A stretch of DNA of 64,000 bases from Synechococcus sp. MU1617 (GCF_020514235.1 NZ_VTLB01000002.1:558001-622000), one strand, 5' to 3'. Positions 44,383 through 54,326 are shown, counted from the stretch's first letter. A program made the numbers and translations. The notes: a model not told the origin generated them from the letters alone.

Positions 44383-47229
44383 TCAGAAGGGTCGATCCGC
44401 GTTGGTGGTTTCCATCCAGTTCGTTGGGGTGTAGGGCACAAATGGCACGCCTGTGCCCTTGAAGTCAAAGTCGTTGAGCCGGAAGCGAACGCCACCAATG
44501 CCCTTGTAGGGATTGAAGTAGACCCCTACGTCGTAGCTGCGCCGTTGCCAGCGCAATTCGATGTTGGAGTTGACGGTTTTTCCGTAGTACTTCGAACCGG
44601 GATCGACGTTGTAACTGACGCCGGTGCTCAGAACGACCGGTCCAACAATCTGTTGGGTTAGGCCGACCCCAAGGGTGGCGAGATCGACGTTCCGATCGAA
44701 GTCGAACGGGCTGTCGCCGTTTTTCAGGGATCCGCTGCCGACGATCGAGATCTGCGTGAAATCGAGGAAGGGCTTGCTGAAGGTGCCCAGGGTGATGGTG
44801 GGGCCTCCGCTGAGACTCAGGGTCTCCTGGTGACGGCCATCGCCGTACACCGCAATTGAGGTGTTGACGTTGGTGTTCAGGCTCAGCCCCGGAACGATGG
44901 GGACGGGGGAATAGCGATAGGCCGCTGTTGGAATGAGCTCGGCTGTCTTGCCTTTCAGCAATGGAATCTTGCTGGTGACGGAGGCGAACAAGCTGCCACG
45001 CCCACTGCGCAAACGGCGGTCGCTGTTGAAGCGGTCGGCGTCGTAGTCGCCGATGGCACCGCGAATCAGGTAGTCGTGGTCAACCTCGCCTGTCGACCAG
45101 CTGCCCTTGGTCTCGGCATAAACGCCATAGGCCGCATGGATGTTGGTTTCACCGAGGGAGCCATTCCAGGTGCGGTAGCGGTAAGCCCCGAAAAGATTGG
45201 TGTTCAGCACACCCAAACCACCGAGGTTGATATCCCGGCCGAAACTTCCCCAGTAGCGGCTGCTGCTGAGGATGTCCGTGGGGTCGAAGCTGCTGATATC
45301 GGCGTCGACGTTCAGTTCGTAATTCCCATAGCGGCCGCGCATTTTGGCGTCCAAGCCAAACAAATCTGCGGCGCTGTTGAAGTCGCCATCAATGGCGCGC
45401 TGAACCATGAACTGCGGTTGAACGGACAGCTCAGTGCTGGTGCCGATGGTCAGCGGCTTGAGGTTGCGTCCCACAAAAAGGCCACCGCGGTCTCTGTTGT
45501 CGATGCCTACAACGAAGCGGTTCTCAACTTCCTCTTCCTTCTGGATGAGTTGTCGACGGGTGACCGGAATGGGTAGCCGCTCTTCGACGATCAGCCGGTT
45601 GCGTCGCGCCGAGATCAGCACGTCTCCATTGGCTTGTTCGCGGGCGATCACATCTTCTGCATCGATCCTGGTTTGCGCTGGGGTAAAGGGATCGTTGCTG
45701 AAGCCCATGCGATCGGCTTGCCAGCCATCCGCTGTAACCAAGACTTTCGAGGCCTGAACTCTCCAGCGGCTGATCGTGCCATTGAGGAAATTTGTGCTTC
45801 CCAGGCTCTTCAATTGAGGAACCTTGACCACGCCGAAGCGGTTTTCATCTCTGACTGAGGAATTCAGGCGTTGAACGGGGATGCCACTGCGCCGTTCGAT
45901 GCTGAAGCTGCCCTGGAGGTCGACGTCTGAGATGCGTTGGTCGATCTTGGCGATCGCCTCAGTTCGCATGGCCTGCTGCTCGGCTGGCGAGATCGTGGGT
46001 TGTTCCGTTTTGTCGCCGCCGTTCACATGACGCTGGGGGGCTCCTCCATCGCCGAGGGCAATCGAGTCGAGACGCTCGGAGAGGGAGGAGGGCTTGACGC
46101 GCTGGCCGCGATCCGGGTCGTCACACTCCGGCAGTGGCGGCACCATGGCGCTCTCCGGCTTGGGTGTATCCCGTCCCCAGCGGTAGCGCAGGCCCAGCAA
46201 GTAGGCATTGCTGCCCTCAGTGACGCCTCCATAGGTGCCGAATGCACCGGAGCGGTGGTGAATCCGGCCAACGAGCGAGAGGTCGGAGGACACTGCTGCC
46301 TCCACCTCGAAGCCGAGATAGTTCAACAGTTGGGTGTAGTTCTCGCGGAATGTTTTCTCGTAAAGGCTGACGTTGGAGTTGTAGCTGATGCCTTCAACAA
46401 CGCTGAAGCTCAGCCAAGGCTGAACCCAGACACGCGCTCCGATTCCAAGCACCCCTTCGCCGAAGTTCTGTGCGGGCAGATCGGCATAGGCCTTGCTCTG
46501 GTTGAATTCGCCCCCCTGTTGCTGCTTGGCGATGTGGCTGAACAGGTCGGCCTCAAGTTCAATGGCGAATGGACCAGCGCGCATGATCCGTTTCTGCACG
46601 CCGACGCCCAACACGGCTTCGGGACGCATTCGACCGTTGAACAGGAAGGTGTCGCCGAAGGCGGCATCAATCATCTGACCGCCCCAGGCCGTGACTGCCC
46701 AAGGTTGCGGATGCCAGTCGGGAACCGGAGGAAGCAGCGGCGGGCATGCCACAGGAGGCATGTCTTCAACGCTTGCTGGGGTGGGTGACTCAGGCGGGGC
46801 TGATGGTGTTCGAGAGGTTGTTAACGGATTGGTGAGGGGCTCCTCAAGGTCGATCACTCCGTAAACATCATTGAGCTGACCTTCGTTTTGAACGAGGTTG
46901 TAGCGAAAGCTCGATGCTTGAAAAAATTGCTTGCCACGTCTGAAACGGACGGCGCCGCGGGCGTAAAGCGTGCGATAAGCAGCATCAAATTCGATGCGAT
47001 CAGCGCGTAGTTCAGCGTTTCCGAGCTGAACAGAAACGTTGCCTTCGGCGATCGTGGCCTTGGACTTGGTGTCGGTGTATTGGCGATCGGCACGAACGTT
47101 CAGGCGCGCCGGCGCTGGAGCAACTGTCTCTGACGTTGATTCAGCTGAACCGGCCGTGACGGGCAACACAGAAACCGACCCTGTCATCAGGGTTCCGGTC
47201 AATGCAAAGAGAAGGCGGTGCGCCGCCAA
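44383..47229 (-). CDS. DUF3769/LptD-like outer-membrane protein
   Basis: A 948-residue exported protein. A signal peptide lies within residues 1-30. An OstA/LptA-like region follows at about 45-117 (LNVRADRQYTDTKSKATIAEG... RADRIEFDAAYRTLYARGAV...). Then come a Pro-rich linker with a cysteine pair and a long series of alternating beta strands ending in an aromatic-rich segment, as in LptD-type barrels. It is probably the cyanobacterial LptD analogue that inserts lipopolysaccharide in the outer membrane. The start is a TTG at 47227-47229 with AGGA six bases upstream. Confidence 0.85.
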   Translation of the reverse strand: MAAHRLLFALTGTLMTGSVSVLPVTAGSAESTSETVAPAPARLNVRADRQYTDTKSKATIAEGNVSVQLGNAELRADRIEFDAAYRTLYARGAVRFRRGKQFFQASSFRYNLVQNEGQLNDVYGVIDLEEPLTNPLTTSRTPSAPPESPTPASVEDMPPVACPPLLPPVPDWHPQPWAVTAWGGQMIDAAFGDTFLFNGRMRPEAVLGVGVQKRIMRAGPFAIELEADLFSHIAKQQQGGEFNQSKAYADLPAQNFGEGVLGIGARVWVQPWLSFSVVEGISYNSNVSLYEKTFRENYTQLLNYLGFEVEAAVSSDLSLVGRIHHRSGAFGTYGGVTEGSNAYLLGLRYRWGRDTPKPESAMVPPLPECDDPDRGQRVKPSSLSERLDSIALGDGGAPQRHVNGGDKTEQPTISPAEQQAMRTEAIAKIDQRISDVDLQGSFSIERRSGIPVQRLNSSVRDENRFGVVKVPQLKSLGSTNFLNGTISRWRVQASKVLVTADGWQADRMGFSNDPFTPAQTRIDAEDVIAREQANGDVLISARRNRLIVEERLPIPVTRRQLIQKEEEVENRFVVGIDNRDRGGLFVGRNLKPLTIGTSTELSVQPQFMVQRAIDGDFNSAADLFGLDAKMRGRYGNYELNVDADISSFDPTDILSSSRYWGSFGRDINLGGLGVLNTNLFGAYRYRTWNGSLGETNIHAAYGVYAETKGSWSTGEVDHDYLIRGAIGDYDADRFNSDRRLRSGRGSLFASVTSKIPLLKGKTAELIPTAAYRYSPVPIVPGLSLNTNVNTSIAVYGDGRHQETLSLSGGPTITLGTFSKPFLDFTQISIVGSGSLKNGDSPFDFDRNVDLATLGVGLTQQIVGPVVLSTGVSYNVDPGSKYYGKTVNSNIELRWQRRSYDVGVYFNPYKGIGGVRFRLNDFDFKGTGVPFVPYTPTNWMETTNADRPF

Positions 47230-47324
47230 GGCAATCCTGCTGCGGCCAATGAGCTTGCCAGCTCATTTCAGAAATCACGGTCCGATCAGACCAGTGTGTG
47301 GCGCGGTCTGATCGAAGGGGTGAA

Positions 47325-47444
47325 TCAATCTTCCAGGTCTTTGCGGCTGGGGGTGCGGCTTGGATCGCTCGCAAGGAACCCGAACACGAAGATGCCGAGG
47401 AAGAAGAAGACGACCGAGTAAACGGAGATCTTGAGGGCGAGCAT
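47325..47444 (-). CDS. psbI: Photosystem II protein I
   Basis: A 39-residue single-span protein beginning [19 protein letters not shown] and ending [18 protein letters not shown], the PsbI pattern (K..VY..V.FF...F.FGFL..DP.R.P.R). It is a photosystem II core subunit beside D1 and CP43. It lies upstream of the DUF3769 gene on the same strand (95 bp apart) and is divergent from the alpha-mannosidase. Confidence 0.96.
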   Translation of the reverse strand: MLALKISVYSVVFFFLGIFVFGFLASDPSRTPSRKDLED

Positions 47445-47508
47445 GGAGACCGACCGGCGTCTGTGACTAGGGCATCATCCTATGGGGCATGACAGCGTCA
47501 GCAGGGGT

Positions 47509-50448
47509 ATGAACCCTGATCAGGTCGGTCGATCGGAGTGGATTGAAACGTTTCGCAGTCGCTCGCGTCGTGATCTGCGCGCAGGGTGGCGCCGCTCAGG
47601 TGCCGCCCAGGCTGGGTTTTTCCTCGATGAAAGCTGGGGAGCAAGGCATCGTCCCGACTGGGCCAAACGTGGTCTGCTGATTTGGCCAAGAGGGCGACAG
47701 TGGCTGCGGCTTGAGCAGCAGTTGAGCTGGCCTGATGGCTGGTCTGCCAGTGATTTCTGTAGTGCTCGGCTGGTGCTGAGCTGGTGGGCCGAGCAGATGC
47801 GGCTCTGGGTGGATGGCGTGCTGGTTCATGAGGGAGATCTGTTCGATACCGCCTGTCGCTGGCCTTTGCCTGAGGCTTGTCGTGAGGGGGCGGCGCTGGA
47901 TCTTGTCCTGGAGCTCTGCAGCCCTTTGCATGACGACGGAGCTCTGATCAGCAGCCATCTCGATCTGGAGCCGCAGGCCGCTGGCCCTGATCCCGAGCGC
48001 ACGTTGTTGCCTGCGGCCTTGGAACTGCATCTAGCGGCGGATGGAGACCTGCCGTCGCATTGGGCGGATCTGAATCCCAGCGGTGTTGAGGCGCAGGCCG
48101 CTGTTGCAATGCACCTGGATCAGGTGGACCCTCCACGAGGGTCGTTGCATTGGCTGGGTCATGCCCATCTCGATCTGGCTTGGCTCTGGCCGGTCGCCGA
48201 TACCTGGCAGGCCGCTGAACGCACCTTCCGATCAGCGTTGGCTCTGATGCGTCGCTGGCCCGAGCTGCGCTTTGCCCATTCCACGCCGGCCCTCTACGCG
48301 TGGATGGAGCAACATCGCCCGGCTCTGTTCGCGGAGATCCAGGTGGCCAGCCGCGCCGGTCGCTGGGAACCGATCAACGGCCCCTGGGTGGAGACCGACT
48401 GTGTGCTGGTCAGCACGGCGTCGTTGTGGAATCAGTTTGTTCTCGGTCAGGACGACAGCCGGCGCCGCTTCCCGGAATGGACCCATGAGCTGGCCTGGTT
48501 GCCGGACAGCTTTGGCTTCGCTGCTGGCCTGCCTGCGGTGGCGGCAGCCACCGGTGTGCGCTGGTTCTGCACCCACAAGCTGGCCTGGAATGCTGAGAAC
48601 CCTTTCCCCCATCGTTTGTTCCGCTGGCGCGGACGGGGACGGTCTGAACTGCGCAGCCTGATGCTGCCGCCGATCGGACGTCGAGCTGATCCTGTGGAGA
48701 TGCTGGTAGAGCAGCGGGCATGGCATCAGGCCACGGGGCTGGAGGCGGCGCTCTGGATTCCGGGCGTTGGTGATCACGGTGGTGGCCCCACCGAGGAGTT
48801 GCTGGCGCAGATCGAGCTCTGGGAGGGGCAAGCAGCCGCCCTGCCCGCCCGTGCCGGCACGGTGCGGGAGTTCCTGACAAGCCTGGAGCAGGACGATCAG
48901 GCCTGGCCGGTGTGGCGTGATGAGCTCTTCCTGGAGTTGCACCGCGGTTGCGCCACCAGCCGTCCCGATCAGAAGCGCCACAACCGAACGCTTGAACGGC
49001 TTTTGCGGGAAGCCGACACTGTTTCGGCCCTGTTGGCCATGGCCGGCCGGGATGGCGGTGGCAGCGATTGGCGCCCGCTGTTGTTTCAGCAGTTTCACGA
49101 CATTCTTCCGGGAACTTCGATCCCGGAGGTGTTTGAACAGGCGGAACCGGTTTGGCGCTCGGCCCGGCGCCAGGCCCGCCGTGAGCGCGACCGGCGGCTG
49201 GCAAGGCTGCCTCGTTCTAAGGGCACAGCGGCGGAATGGAGTTGGTGGGGTCTGCAGCCCTTGGCCTCCTGGTCGCCTCTGGTTCGTCTTCCGGTGGGGT
49301 CGTGGTCAGCCAACGCCGTTTCACTTCCGCAGCAAGCGGCTGCCGGTGGTGGCACCTGGGTGCAGTTACCGCGTCAGCACGGGACTTGTTCTGTGCCGCT
49401 CCGGCGAGAACCAGGGTTGGCGTCCGGCGCTGCTCAGCCCCGTCAGCCTGTGGTCATCACGTCGCTTGGGTCGGGAGTTTGGCGCGTGGGTAATGGTCTG
49501 ATCGATATTGACGTCTCCGCGGCAGGACTGCTGGCTCTGCGGGATCGCGATGGACGGAATCAGTTGTCGTCCCCCCTGCAGTTGGAGCGGTATCGGGACC
49601 GGGGCGAATTCTGGGATGCCTGGGATCTGGCGGCGGACTACCGATCCCAGCCCTTGGGTGTCATGTCCATGGATGTCGTGGAATGGCTCGATCAGGGGCC
49701 CCTGGTGGCCCATCTGGTGCTGCGGCGCCAGCTCGGCGCCAGTTGCATGCGTCTGGACCTGCGGCTGAAGGCCGACACGCCCTGGTTGGAGCTGATCTGC
49801 AGTGTCGACTGGTGTCAGACCCATGAGCTGCTGCGCCTGGACCTGCCACTGGCGACCCCTGCTGTCCGTATCGCTGCCGACACCAGCGGGGGGGTGATCG
49901 AACGGCCCGCTGAACCGATGACGGCTCGAGAACAAGCCCGCTGGGAAGTCCCTGTGATCTCCTGGTTCGCTTCGCAGTCGCCAGCTCCCGGAGGCGGGAT
50001 GGCTGTGTTGCTGGACGGTCCCCAGGGTGTGGATTGGTCTTCAGACCGACTCGGCATTTCGCTGCTGCGGGGTCCGACCTGGCCTGACCCCAGCGCTGAT
50101 CAGGGGTGGCATCGCCAGCGTTTGGCCCTTATGCCGTTCTCCGGCTCCTGGAGTGATGCCGGTGTGCCGCAGGCGGCAATTGCGTTTCGCGAGCCCGGGT
50201 GGTGCGCGGCTTTGCCTGCGGAGCTGCGTCAGTGGTTCCCATCGCTGCCGCTTCAACTCACGCCGGTGGCCTTGGAGCGCCATGTCGACGCTTGCCTGCT
50301 GAAGCTGCTCAATGCGGGGTCAGCGCGCTGCTGTTGGACCCCCGGTGCGGGGTGGAGTGTCCGCAGGCAGGCTGATTCCAATGCTGCTGATGCCGTGGTG
50401 ATCGCTCCGGGAGAACTCGTCTCTCTGGTGGTTGATCAGTCCTCGTGA
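47509..50448 (+). CDS. Glycoside hydrolase family 38 alpha-mannosidase
   Basis: A 979-residue enzyme. The N-terminal ~220 residues form a beta-rich domain. The catalytic domain starts with WLGHAHLDLAWLWP (the zinc-binding H-x-H-x-D motif), includes the nucleophile-type LAWLPDSFGFA block and a GDHGGGPT segment, and the C-terminal half is the beta-sandwich region. It would trim alpha-mannosides from glycans or oligosaccharides in the cytoplasm; no signal peptide is seen. The ATG at 47509 has AGGGG just upstream; another in-frame ATG is at 47482. The stop overlaps psbN (opposite strand) by 13 bp. Confidence 0.92.
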   Translation: MNPDQVGRSEWIETFRSRSRRDLRAGWRRSGAAQAGFFLDESWGARHRPDWAKRGLLIWPRGRQWLRLEQQLSWPDGWSASDFCSARLVLSWWAEQMRLWVDGVLVHEGDLFDTACRWPLPEACREGAALDLVLELCSPLHDDGALISSHLDLEPQAAGPDPERTLLPAALELHLAADGDLPSHWADLNPSGVEAQAAVAMHLDQVDPPRGSLHWLGHAHLDLAWLWPVADTWQAAERTFRSALALMRRWPELRFAHSTPALYAWMEQHRPALFAEIQVASRAGRWEPINGPWVETDCVLVSTASLWNQFVLGQDDSRRRFPEWTHELAWLPDSFGFAAGLPAVAAATGVRWFCTHKLAWNAENPFPHRLFRWRGRGRSELRSLMLPPIGRRADPVEMLVEQRAWHQATGLEAALWIPGVGDHGGGPTEELLAQIELWEGQAAALPARAGTVREFLTSLEQDDQAWPVWRDELFLELHRGCATSRPDQKRHNRTLERLLREADTVSALLAMAGRDGGGSDWRPLLFQQFHDILPGTSIPEVFEQAEPVWRSARRQARRERDRRLARLPRSKGTAAEWSWWGLQPLASWSPLVRLPVGSWSANAVSLPQQAAAGGGTWVQLPRQHGTCSVPLRREPGLASGAAQPRQPVVITSLGSGVWRVGNGLIDIDVSAAGLLALRDRDGRNQLSSPLQLERYRDRGEFWDAWDLAADYRSQPLGVMSMDVVEWLDQGPLVAHLVLRRQLGASCMRLDLRLKADTPWLELICSVDWCQTHELLRLDLPLATPAVRIAADTSGGVIERPAEPMTAREQARWEVPVISWFASQSPAPGGGMAVLLDGPQGVDWSSDRLGISLLRGPTWPDPSADQGWHRQRLALMPFSGSWSDAGVPQAAIAFREPGWCAALPAELRQWFPSLPLQLTPVALERHVDACLLKLLNAGSARCCWTPGAGWSVRRQADSNAADAVVIAPGELVSLVVDQSS

Positions 50449-50576
50449 TCGTCGAACGGGTCGTCGAGTGCTTTTGATGGAGGTCCAAAGGCCTGGTACA
50501 CGCCAAATCCGGTGAGTCCGAACAAAACGGCGAGCACGCCAATGGCGACGGACAGGGCTGGGGACGACGTTTCCAT
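50436..50576 (-). CDS. psbN: PsbN protein
   Basis: A 46-residue single-span protein ([20 protein letters not shown], then [22 protein letters not shown]). The AFGPPSK-L-DPF-DHED tail is diagnostic. PsbN assists photosystem II reaction-centre assembly and repair. It is divergent from psbH, the usual cyanobacterial and plastid arrangement, and its 3' end lies inside the 3' end of the mannosidase gene. Confidence 0.97.
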   Translation of the reverse strand: METSSPALSVAIGVLAVLFGLTGFGVYQAFGPPSKALDDPFDDHED

Positions 50577-50660
50577 CACATCTCTCGACAGGATCAACCC
50601 CGAACCGGAGTCGGCCCCTACAGTATCGAGACTTCAAACCACCCGAGACCCGGCGTCGCC

Positions 50661-50861
50661 ATGGCACAACGCACCCGTCTGGGAGACCTTCTCCGCCCAC
50701 TTAACTCCGAGTACGGCAAGGTGGTACCCGGATGGGGCACCACTCCGGTGATGGGCATCTTCATGGTGCTGTTTCTTGTGTTTCTGCTGGTGATTCTTCA
50801 GCTGTACAACAAGTCCCTCATCCTCGACGGCATCAACGTGAACTGGAACGGCCTCGGCTGA
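50661..50861 (+). CDS. psbH: Photosystem II protein H
   Basis: A 66-residue single-span PSII subunit: [25 protein letters not shown], one hydrophobic helix ([19 protein letters not shown]), then a lumenal [11 protein letters not shown] tail. Typical cyanobacterial length, without the plant phosphorylation extension. tatA starts 9 bp downstream. Confidence 0.98.
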   Translation: MAQRTRLGDLLRPLNSEYGKVVPGWGTTPVMGIFMVLFLVFLLVILQLYNKSLILDGINVNWNGLG

Positions 50862-50870
50862 TCAGCACCC

Positions 50871-51101
50871 ATGAACATCTTCGGCGTCGGTCTCCCCGAA
50901 ATGGCGGTTATCGGCGCCGTTGCTCTTTTGGTCTTCGGGCCGAAACGGTTGCCAGAACTTGGCCGGACCCTCGGAAAAACCCTGAAGGGCTTCCAATCCG
51001 CGTCCAAGGAATTCGAGCGCGAGATCAACAAAGCCATGGCTGAGCCGGAGGTGTCCGGTGAGGCTGCGAAGCCGGCCGAAGAACTTCCCCCCAGCGACTG
51101 A
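50871..51101 (+). CDS. tatA: Twin-arginine translocase subunit TatA/E
   Basis: A 76-residue protein: short N-terminal helix (MNIFGVGLPEMAVIGAVALLVF), the conserved FGPKRLPELGRTLGK hinge and amphipathic helix, and an acidic Pro-rich tail. Forms the Tat pore in the plasma and thylakoid membranes. Confidence 0.96.
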   Translation: MNIFGVGLPEMAVIGAVALLVFGPKRLPELGRTLGKTLKGFQSASKEFEREINKAMAEPEVSGEAAKPAEELPPSD

Positions 51102-51115
51102 GTTGTTCCAGCGGT

Positions 51116-51733
51116 ATGACCACTGATCTCAAGCTGGTGGTGGGACTGGGCAATCCGGGGGCGAAATATGCAGGCACTCGTCACAACATCGGCTTCATGG
51201 CCCTAGAGCTTTTTGGTGAGCGCTCTGGATTCAGTTTTCGTCAGCAAGCCAAGTTGCATGGTCTTGCAGCAGATACAGGGGTGGGTGAGCAGCGGTTGCG
51301 CTTACTGATGCCCCAGACCTACATGAATGACAGTGGACGCGCGATTCGTGCTGCCCTTGATTGGTTCGGGCTGGAGCCCCACCAACTGCTGGTGCTGGTG
51401 GACGACATGGATCTTCCGCTCGGTCGTTTGCGATTGCGGGCCCAGGGCAGCGCCGGTGGCCACAACGGCTTGCGCAGCACCATTCAACATCTCGGGACTC
51501 AGGCGTTTCCCAGGCTGCGGATCGGCATTGGTGCACCAGCTGAGAATCCTGCTGAGCGTCGCGCCCGAACGGTGTCCCATGTTCTTGGCCCGTTCAGCAA
51601 GGTGGAGCAACCTTGTGTCGGCGCTGTTCTTGATGCTGTTCTGGACGGGATTCAACGTCTTCAGCGCCAGAGCTTTGAGCGTGCTGGAACCTGGATCAAC
51701 GGTTTTCGCTATGACCTGGAGCCAGTCGACTGA
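51116..51733 (+). CDS. pth: Peptidyl-tRNA hydrolase
   Basis: A 205-residue enzyme that releases peptidyl-tRNA. The motifs VVGLGNPGAKYAGTRHNIGF (His catalytic, near 24), PQTYMNDSGRAI, VLVDDMDLPLGRLRLR and GSAGGHNGLRS are all present. Its TGA overlaps the next ATG (TGATG). Confidence 0.97.
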   Translation: MTTDLKLVVGLGNPGAKYAGTRHNIGFMALELFGERSGFSFRQQAKLHGLAADTGVGEQRLRLLMPQTYMNDSGRAIRAALDWFGLEPHQLLVLVDDMDLPLGRLRLRAQGSAGGHNGLRSTIQHLGTQAFPRLRIGIGAPAENPAERRARTVSHVLGPFSKVEQPCVGAVLDAVLDGIQRLQRQSFERAGTWINGFRYDLEPVD

Positions 51734-51990
51734 TGCCGGCTCTCCCGGCGACAACGGCCCATTTGCGGGTGCTCCGCCAGTGTTTTCAAGCCAAGTGCGT
51801 GGAGGGTGAAGTCTCAGCTGGAGGCTTCGAGTGGCAGTTCTCCTGGGCCTTTGACCGCGGCGAACTGATGGTGGAGCCGTCCTTGGGACGAGCCCTGATT
51901 GAGGATGCCCTTCGGCGGTTTCTGGTGCGTTCTGATTACAGGCTGGAACCGGGGGGTGACTACACCTTCATGGTTAGGGCCAGGTTCTGA
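51733..51990 (+). CDS. DUF3146-like small protein
   Basis: An 85-residue protein, probably alpha/beta, with a CFQAKCVEGEVSAGGFEWQF segment near the start. I think it belongs to the cyanobacterial DUF3146 family. Translationally coupled to pth. The 3' end overlaps the convergent YqgF-like gene by 17 bp. Confidence 0.75.
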   Translation: MPALPATTAHLRVLRQCFQAKCVEGEVSAGGFEWQFSWAFDRGELMVEPSLGRALIEDALRRFLVRSDYRLEPGGDYTFMVRARF

Positions 51991-52414
51991 GCGAGAACGT
52001 GGGAGCAGGCACCGGCCATTTCAGGCGGCACTGCAGGTGCTCCTCGAGCATCACCAAAGCGGCCACGGCATCCAGATCCACCGGTGGAATGCGCAGTCCT
52101 GCCGGCAGCATCCGTCGCCAACCTCGAGCCGGCCACAACGTCCAGTAACGCTGTCTTGCCCTCAGGGTTGTTCCCTGTTCAGGAATCACGGTGAGATTGC
52201 CCAGCCATTCCAGTCGCTTGATCCAGGCTCGGCTGCCCGTGCCGTCGCCGATCAGGATGCGGTCGAGAGCTTGGTCGTGATTCCACTTCTCCAGCCAGGG
52301 TCCCACAGCGTCCGGGGCCAGCACATGCCCTTCGCGCACGAGGCCGAGCTGAAGATCAGCCAGCACAAGACCACATTTGCAGCGGCCTGGATCGAGAACG
52401 GCCACCCGTTTCAT
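51974..52414 (-). CDS. RNase H-fold (YqgF/RuvX-like) protein
   Basis: A 146-residue protein beginning MKRVAVLDPGRCKCGLVLAD, the first strand and acidic residue (D8) of the YqgF/RuvC resolvase fold. A later ILIGDGTGSR strand and a PPVDLDAVAALVML helix carrying further acidic residues fit the same fold. It could be a pre-16S rRNA-processing or Holliday-junction nuclease; divergence from canonical RuvX makes this tentative. Its ATG overlaps the DUF3084 stop (ATGA). Confidence 0.72.
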   Translation of the reverse strand: MKRVAVLDPGRCKCGLVLADLQLGLVREGHVLAPDAVGPWLEKWNHDQALDRILIGDGTGSRAWIKRLEWLGNLTVIPEQGTTLRARQRYWTLWPARGWRRMLPAGLRIPPVDLDAVAALVMLEEHLQCRLKWPVPAPTFSLRTWP

Positions 52415-53562
52415 GGGGATGGCTGAATTGTGACGACGACAGGATCGGCGCTGTTGCTGACCCCTGCGGAAATCACTTCCAATCCAACGCTTTGGCTGGG
52501 TCCTTCCATCAGGGTCTGGGCCAGTTGGGAGAGGGCTGATCCATCGAACTGAAGGCCCTCGCTCAGCGATCCTCTCCGCTGCACCTCGGCATAGGCCGAG
52601 GCCAAGAGAAGGTTCAGTCGTGTGCGAATGCCCTCTGGCGTGCGTTCATCCGGTGGCAGTGTGGTGGTGGCCAGCACGTCTCCGCGTTGGGCCACTGGCC
52701 GGTTGGGACGCACCTCGGGGAAGGCGTACACCGCTGTTTCACCCCGCAGCACATTGGTGGCGGAGCGCAGCGAGATCACCCAGGTCTCTGGTTTGCGGAT
52801 GATGCTTTGCAGGCGTTCAACATCGCTGCGCGGAACGCGGATCAACTGGCGTTCGGGGGCTTCGCCAGGCCGCACTTTCCCGTAGGCGTTGAGATTGGCC
52901 TCCTGCAACAGCCTGTCCACAGCCTGTTTCGCCTGGTCTGGGGCATCGAGTCGAACCGTTGCTCTCGCCAAGGTCTGTCCGCTGCTGATCACCACCGATC
53001 CACGCCTCAGGGCGACCAGATTGCGTTCCAGTTCCTTGAGTTCCTGCTCACCGGCACGGATGCGGCTGCGAACGCTGTTGAGTTCGGCTTCCGTCCGCTG
53101 GATGTCCGCATCGCGGGAGGCGATGTCCTGGCTGAGGCGTTCACGTTCAGCTTCGAGTTGGGCCCGCTCTTTCTGAAGAGGAGCCAGTTCAAGGCGCAGG
53201 GTGTTGGCCCGTTGCTGCGATTGCTTGAGCTCAGTGGCTATCCGCTTGGTTTCCGTTTGGGTCTTGTCCCGTTCCCGCTCGGCTGCCTCGAGCTGTTGCC
53301 GGCTGTCCTGGAGTTTCTCCTGCAGGGCATCCAGTTCAAACAGGCCCACCCGCAACTGCCGGCTCACCAGCAGCATCAGGCCAAGCGAGAGTGCGCTGAT
53401 CAGGCTGCCGGTCAGCACCGTGATCAAAACGGCGGTGCGCCTTGGGCGCATCCTGAACAAACTGAGTCGCGCTTTGCCGACGCGGCTGCCCAAACGGTCG
53501 CCCAGGGTCGACAGCACGCCCCCGAGCACCAGCAGAACCAGGATCAGTGCCCAGCCGCTCAT
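52411..53562 (-). CDS. DUF3084 coiled-coil membrane protein
   Basis: A 383-residue protein. Two N-terminal membrane spans (about 5-20 and 44-66) are followed by a long coiled coil (about 76-185, many E/R/Q/L heptads) and a soluble C-terminal domain with the DUF3084 look (RATVRLDAPDQAKQAVDRLL, IRVPRSDVERLQS). Function unknown. Located 27 bp downstream of ntcA and upstream of the YqgF-like gene in one minus-strand run. Confidence 0.84.
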   Translation of the reverse strand: MSGWALILVLLVLGGVLSTLGDRLGSRVGKARLSLFRMRPRRTAVLITVLTGSLISALSLGLMLLVSRQLRVGLFELDALQEKLQDSRQQLEAAERERDKTQTETKRIATELKQSQQRANTLRLELAPLQKERAQLEAERERLSQDIASRDADIQRTEAELNSVRSRIRAGEQELKELERNLVALRRGSVVISSGQTLARATVRLDAPDQAKQAVDRLLQEANLNAYGKVRPGEAPERQLIRVPRSDVERLQSIIRKPETWVISLRSATNVLRGETAVYAFPEVRPNRPVAQRGDVLATTTLPPDERTPEGIRTRLNLLLASAYAEVQRRGSLSEGLQFDGSALSQLAQTLMEGPSQSVGLEVISAGVSNSADPVVVTIQPSP

Positions 53563-53589
53563 GGCTGCACCCGTCGGTCGATGGCCGGC

Positions 53590-54306
53590 TTAGCTGAAGC
53601 GTTTGGCCAGAGCGATTGGATCCAGAACGGTGATTTTCTTGCGGTCAATCTGAACCAGACCGGATTGACGCAAGTCTCCCAGCAGACGCGTGATTGTGAC
53701 CCGTGTTGAGCCAATTGCTTCGGCGATGGCTTGATGGGACAGGCGTAGGTCGATGGTGATGCCCAGCTCATCTGCCACGCCGAAATCCCTGCACAGCACG
53801 AGCAGGAAGCTCACCAGCCGGGATGACATGTCCCTGTGGGTCAGGGTTTCAATCATCGTTTCGGTCTGCAGAATTCGGCTGGAGAGACCCTGCAGCAAGC
53901 GCAGGCCAACGCTGGTGTCTGCTTCGATGGCGGCCTTCACGGAGGTCGCCGGTGCCGTCACCATTTCGACCCGGGTGAAGGCCACAGCGTGGTAGAAACG
54001 ATCGGACCTTTGACCGGTCAGCAGGGACAGCACTCCGAAGAGGCTGTTCTCGCGGAGCAGGGCCACGGTGATTTCTTCACCCGACTCGTAAACGCGGGAC
54101 AGACGCACGGCTCCCCGGCGGATCAGATACACCCGTTCTGCGGGATCTCCGGGGAAGAAGATGGTCTTGTTGCGGTCAACCAGTTCACTGCTGGCGCCAT
54201 CGAGATCCCGGATGATCTCCAGGAGAGAACGGTTGGCCGGCTCTGCGCTGGGAGCTGGAGCCACCATCTGCGGGGCGTATCGGCTGAAACCTCGGCTACT
54301 GGTCAT
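53590..54306 (-). CDS. ntcA: Global nitrogen regulator NtcA
   Basis: A 238-residue CRP/FNR-family activator that senses 2-oxoglutarate and activates nitrogen assimilation genes. The effector domain runs from [15 protein letters not shown] through [20 protein letters not shown]. The C-terminal helix-turn-helix is [20 protein letters not shown]. The ATG at 54306 is supported by the promoter: the predicted transcription start lies near 54320, so an upstream in-frame ATG at 54354 cannot be used from that promoter. Followed 27 bp later by the DUF3084 gene. Confidence 0.98.
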   Translation of the reverse strand: MTSSRGFSRYAPQMVAPAPSAEPANRSLLEIIRDLDGASSELVDRNKTIFFPGDPAERVYLIRRGAVRLSRVYESGEEITVALLRENSLFGVLSLLTGQRSDRFYHAVAFTRVEMVTAPATSVKAAIEADTSVGLRLLQGLSSRILQTETMIETLTHRDMSSRLVSFLLVLCRDFGVADELGITIDLRLSHQAIAEAIGSTRVTITRLLGDLRQSGLVQIDRKKITVLDPIALAKRFS

Positions 54307-54326
54307 GACAACCCCCTGGTGAGGCG

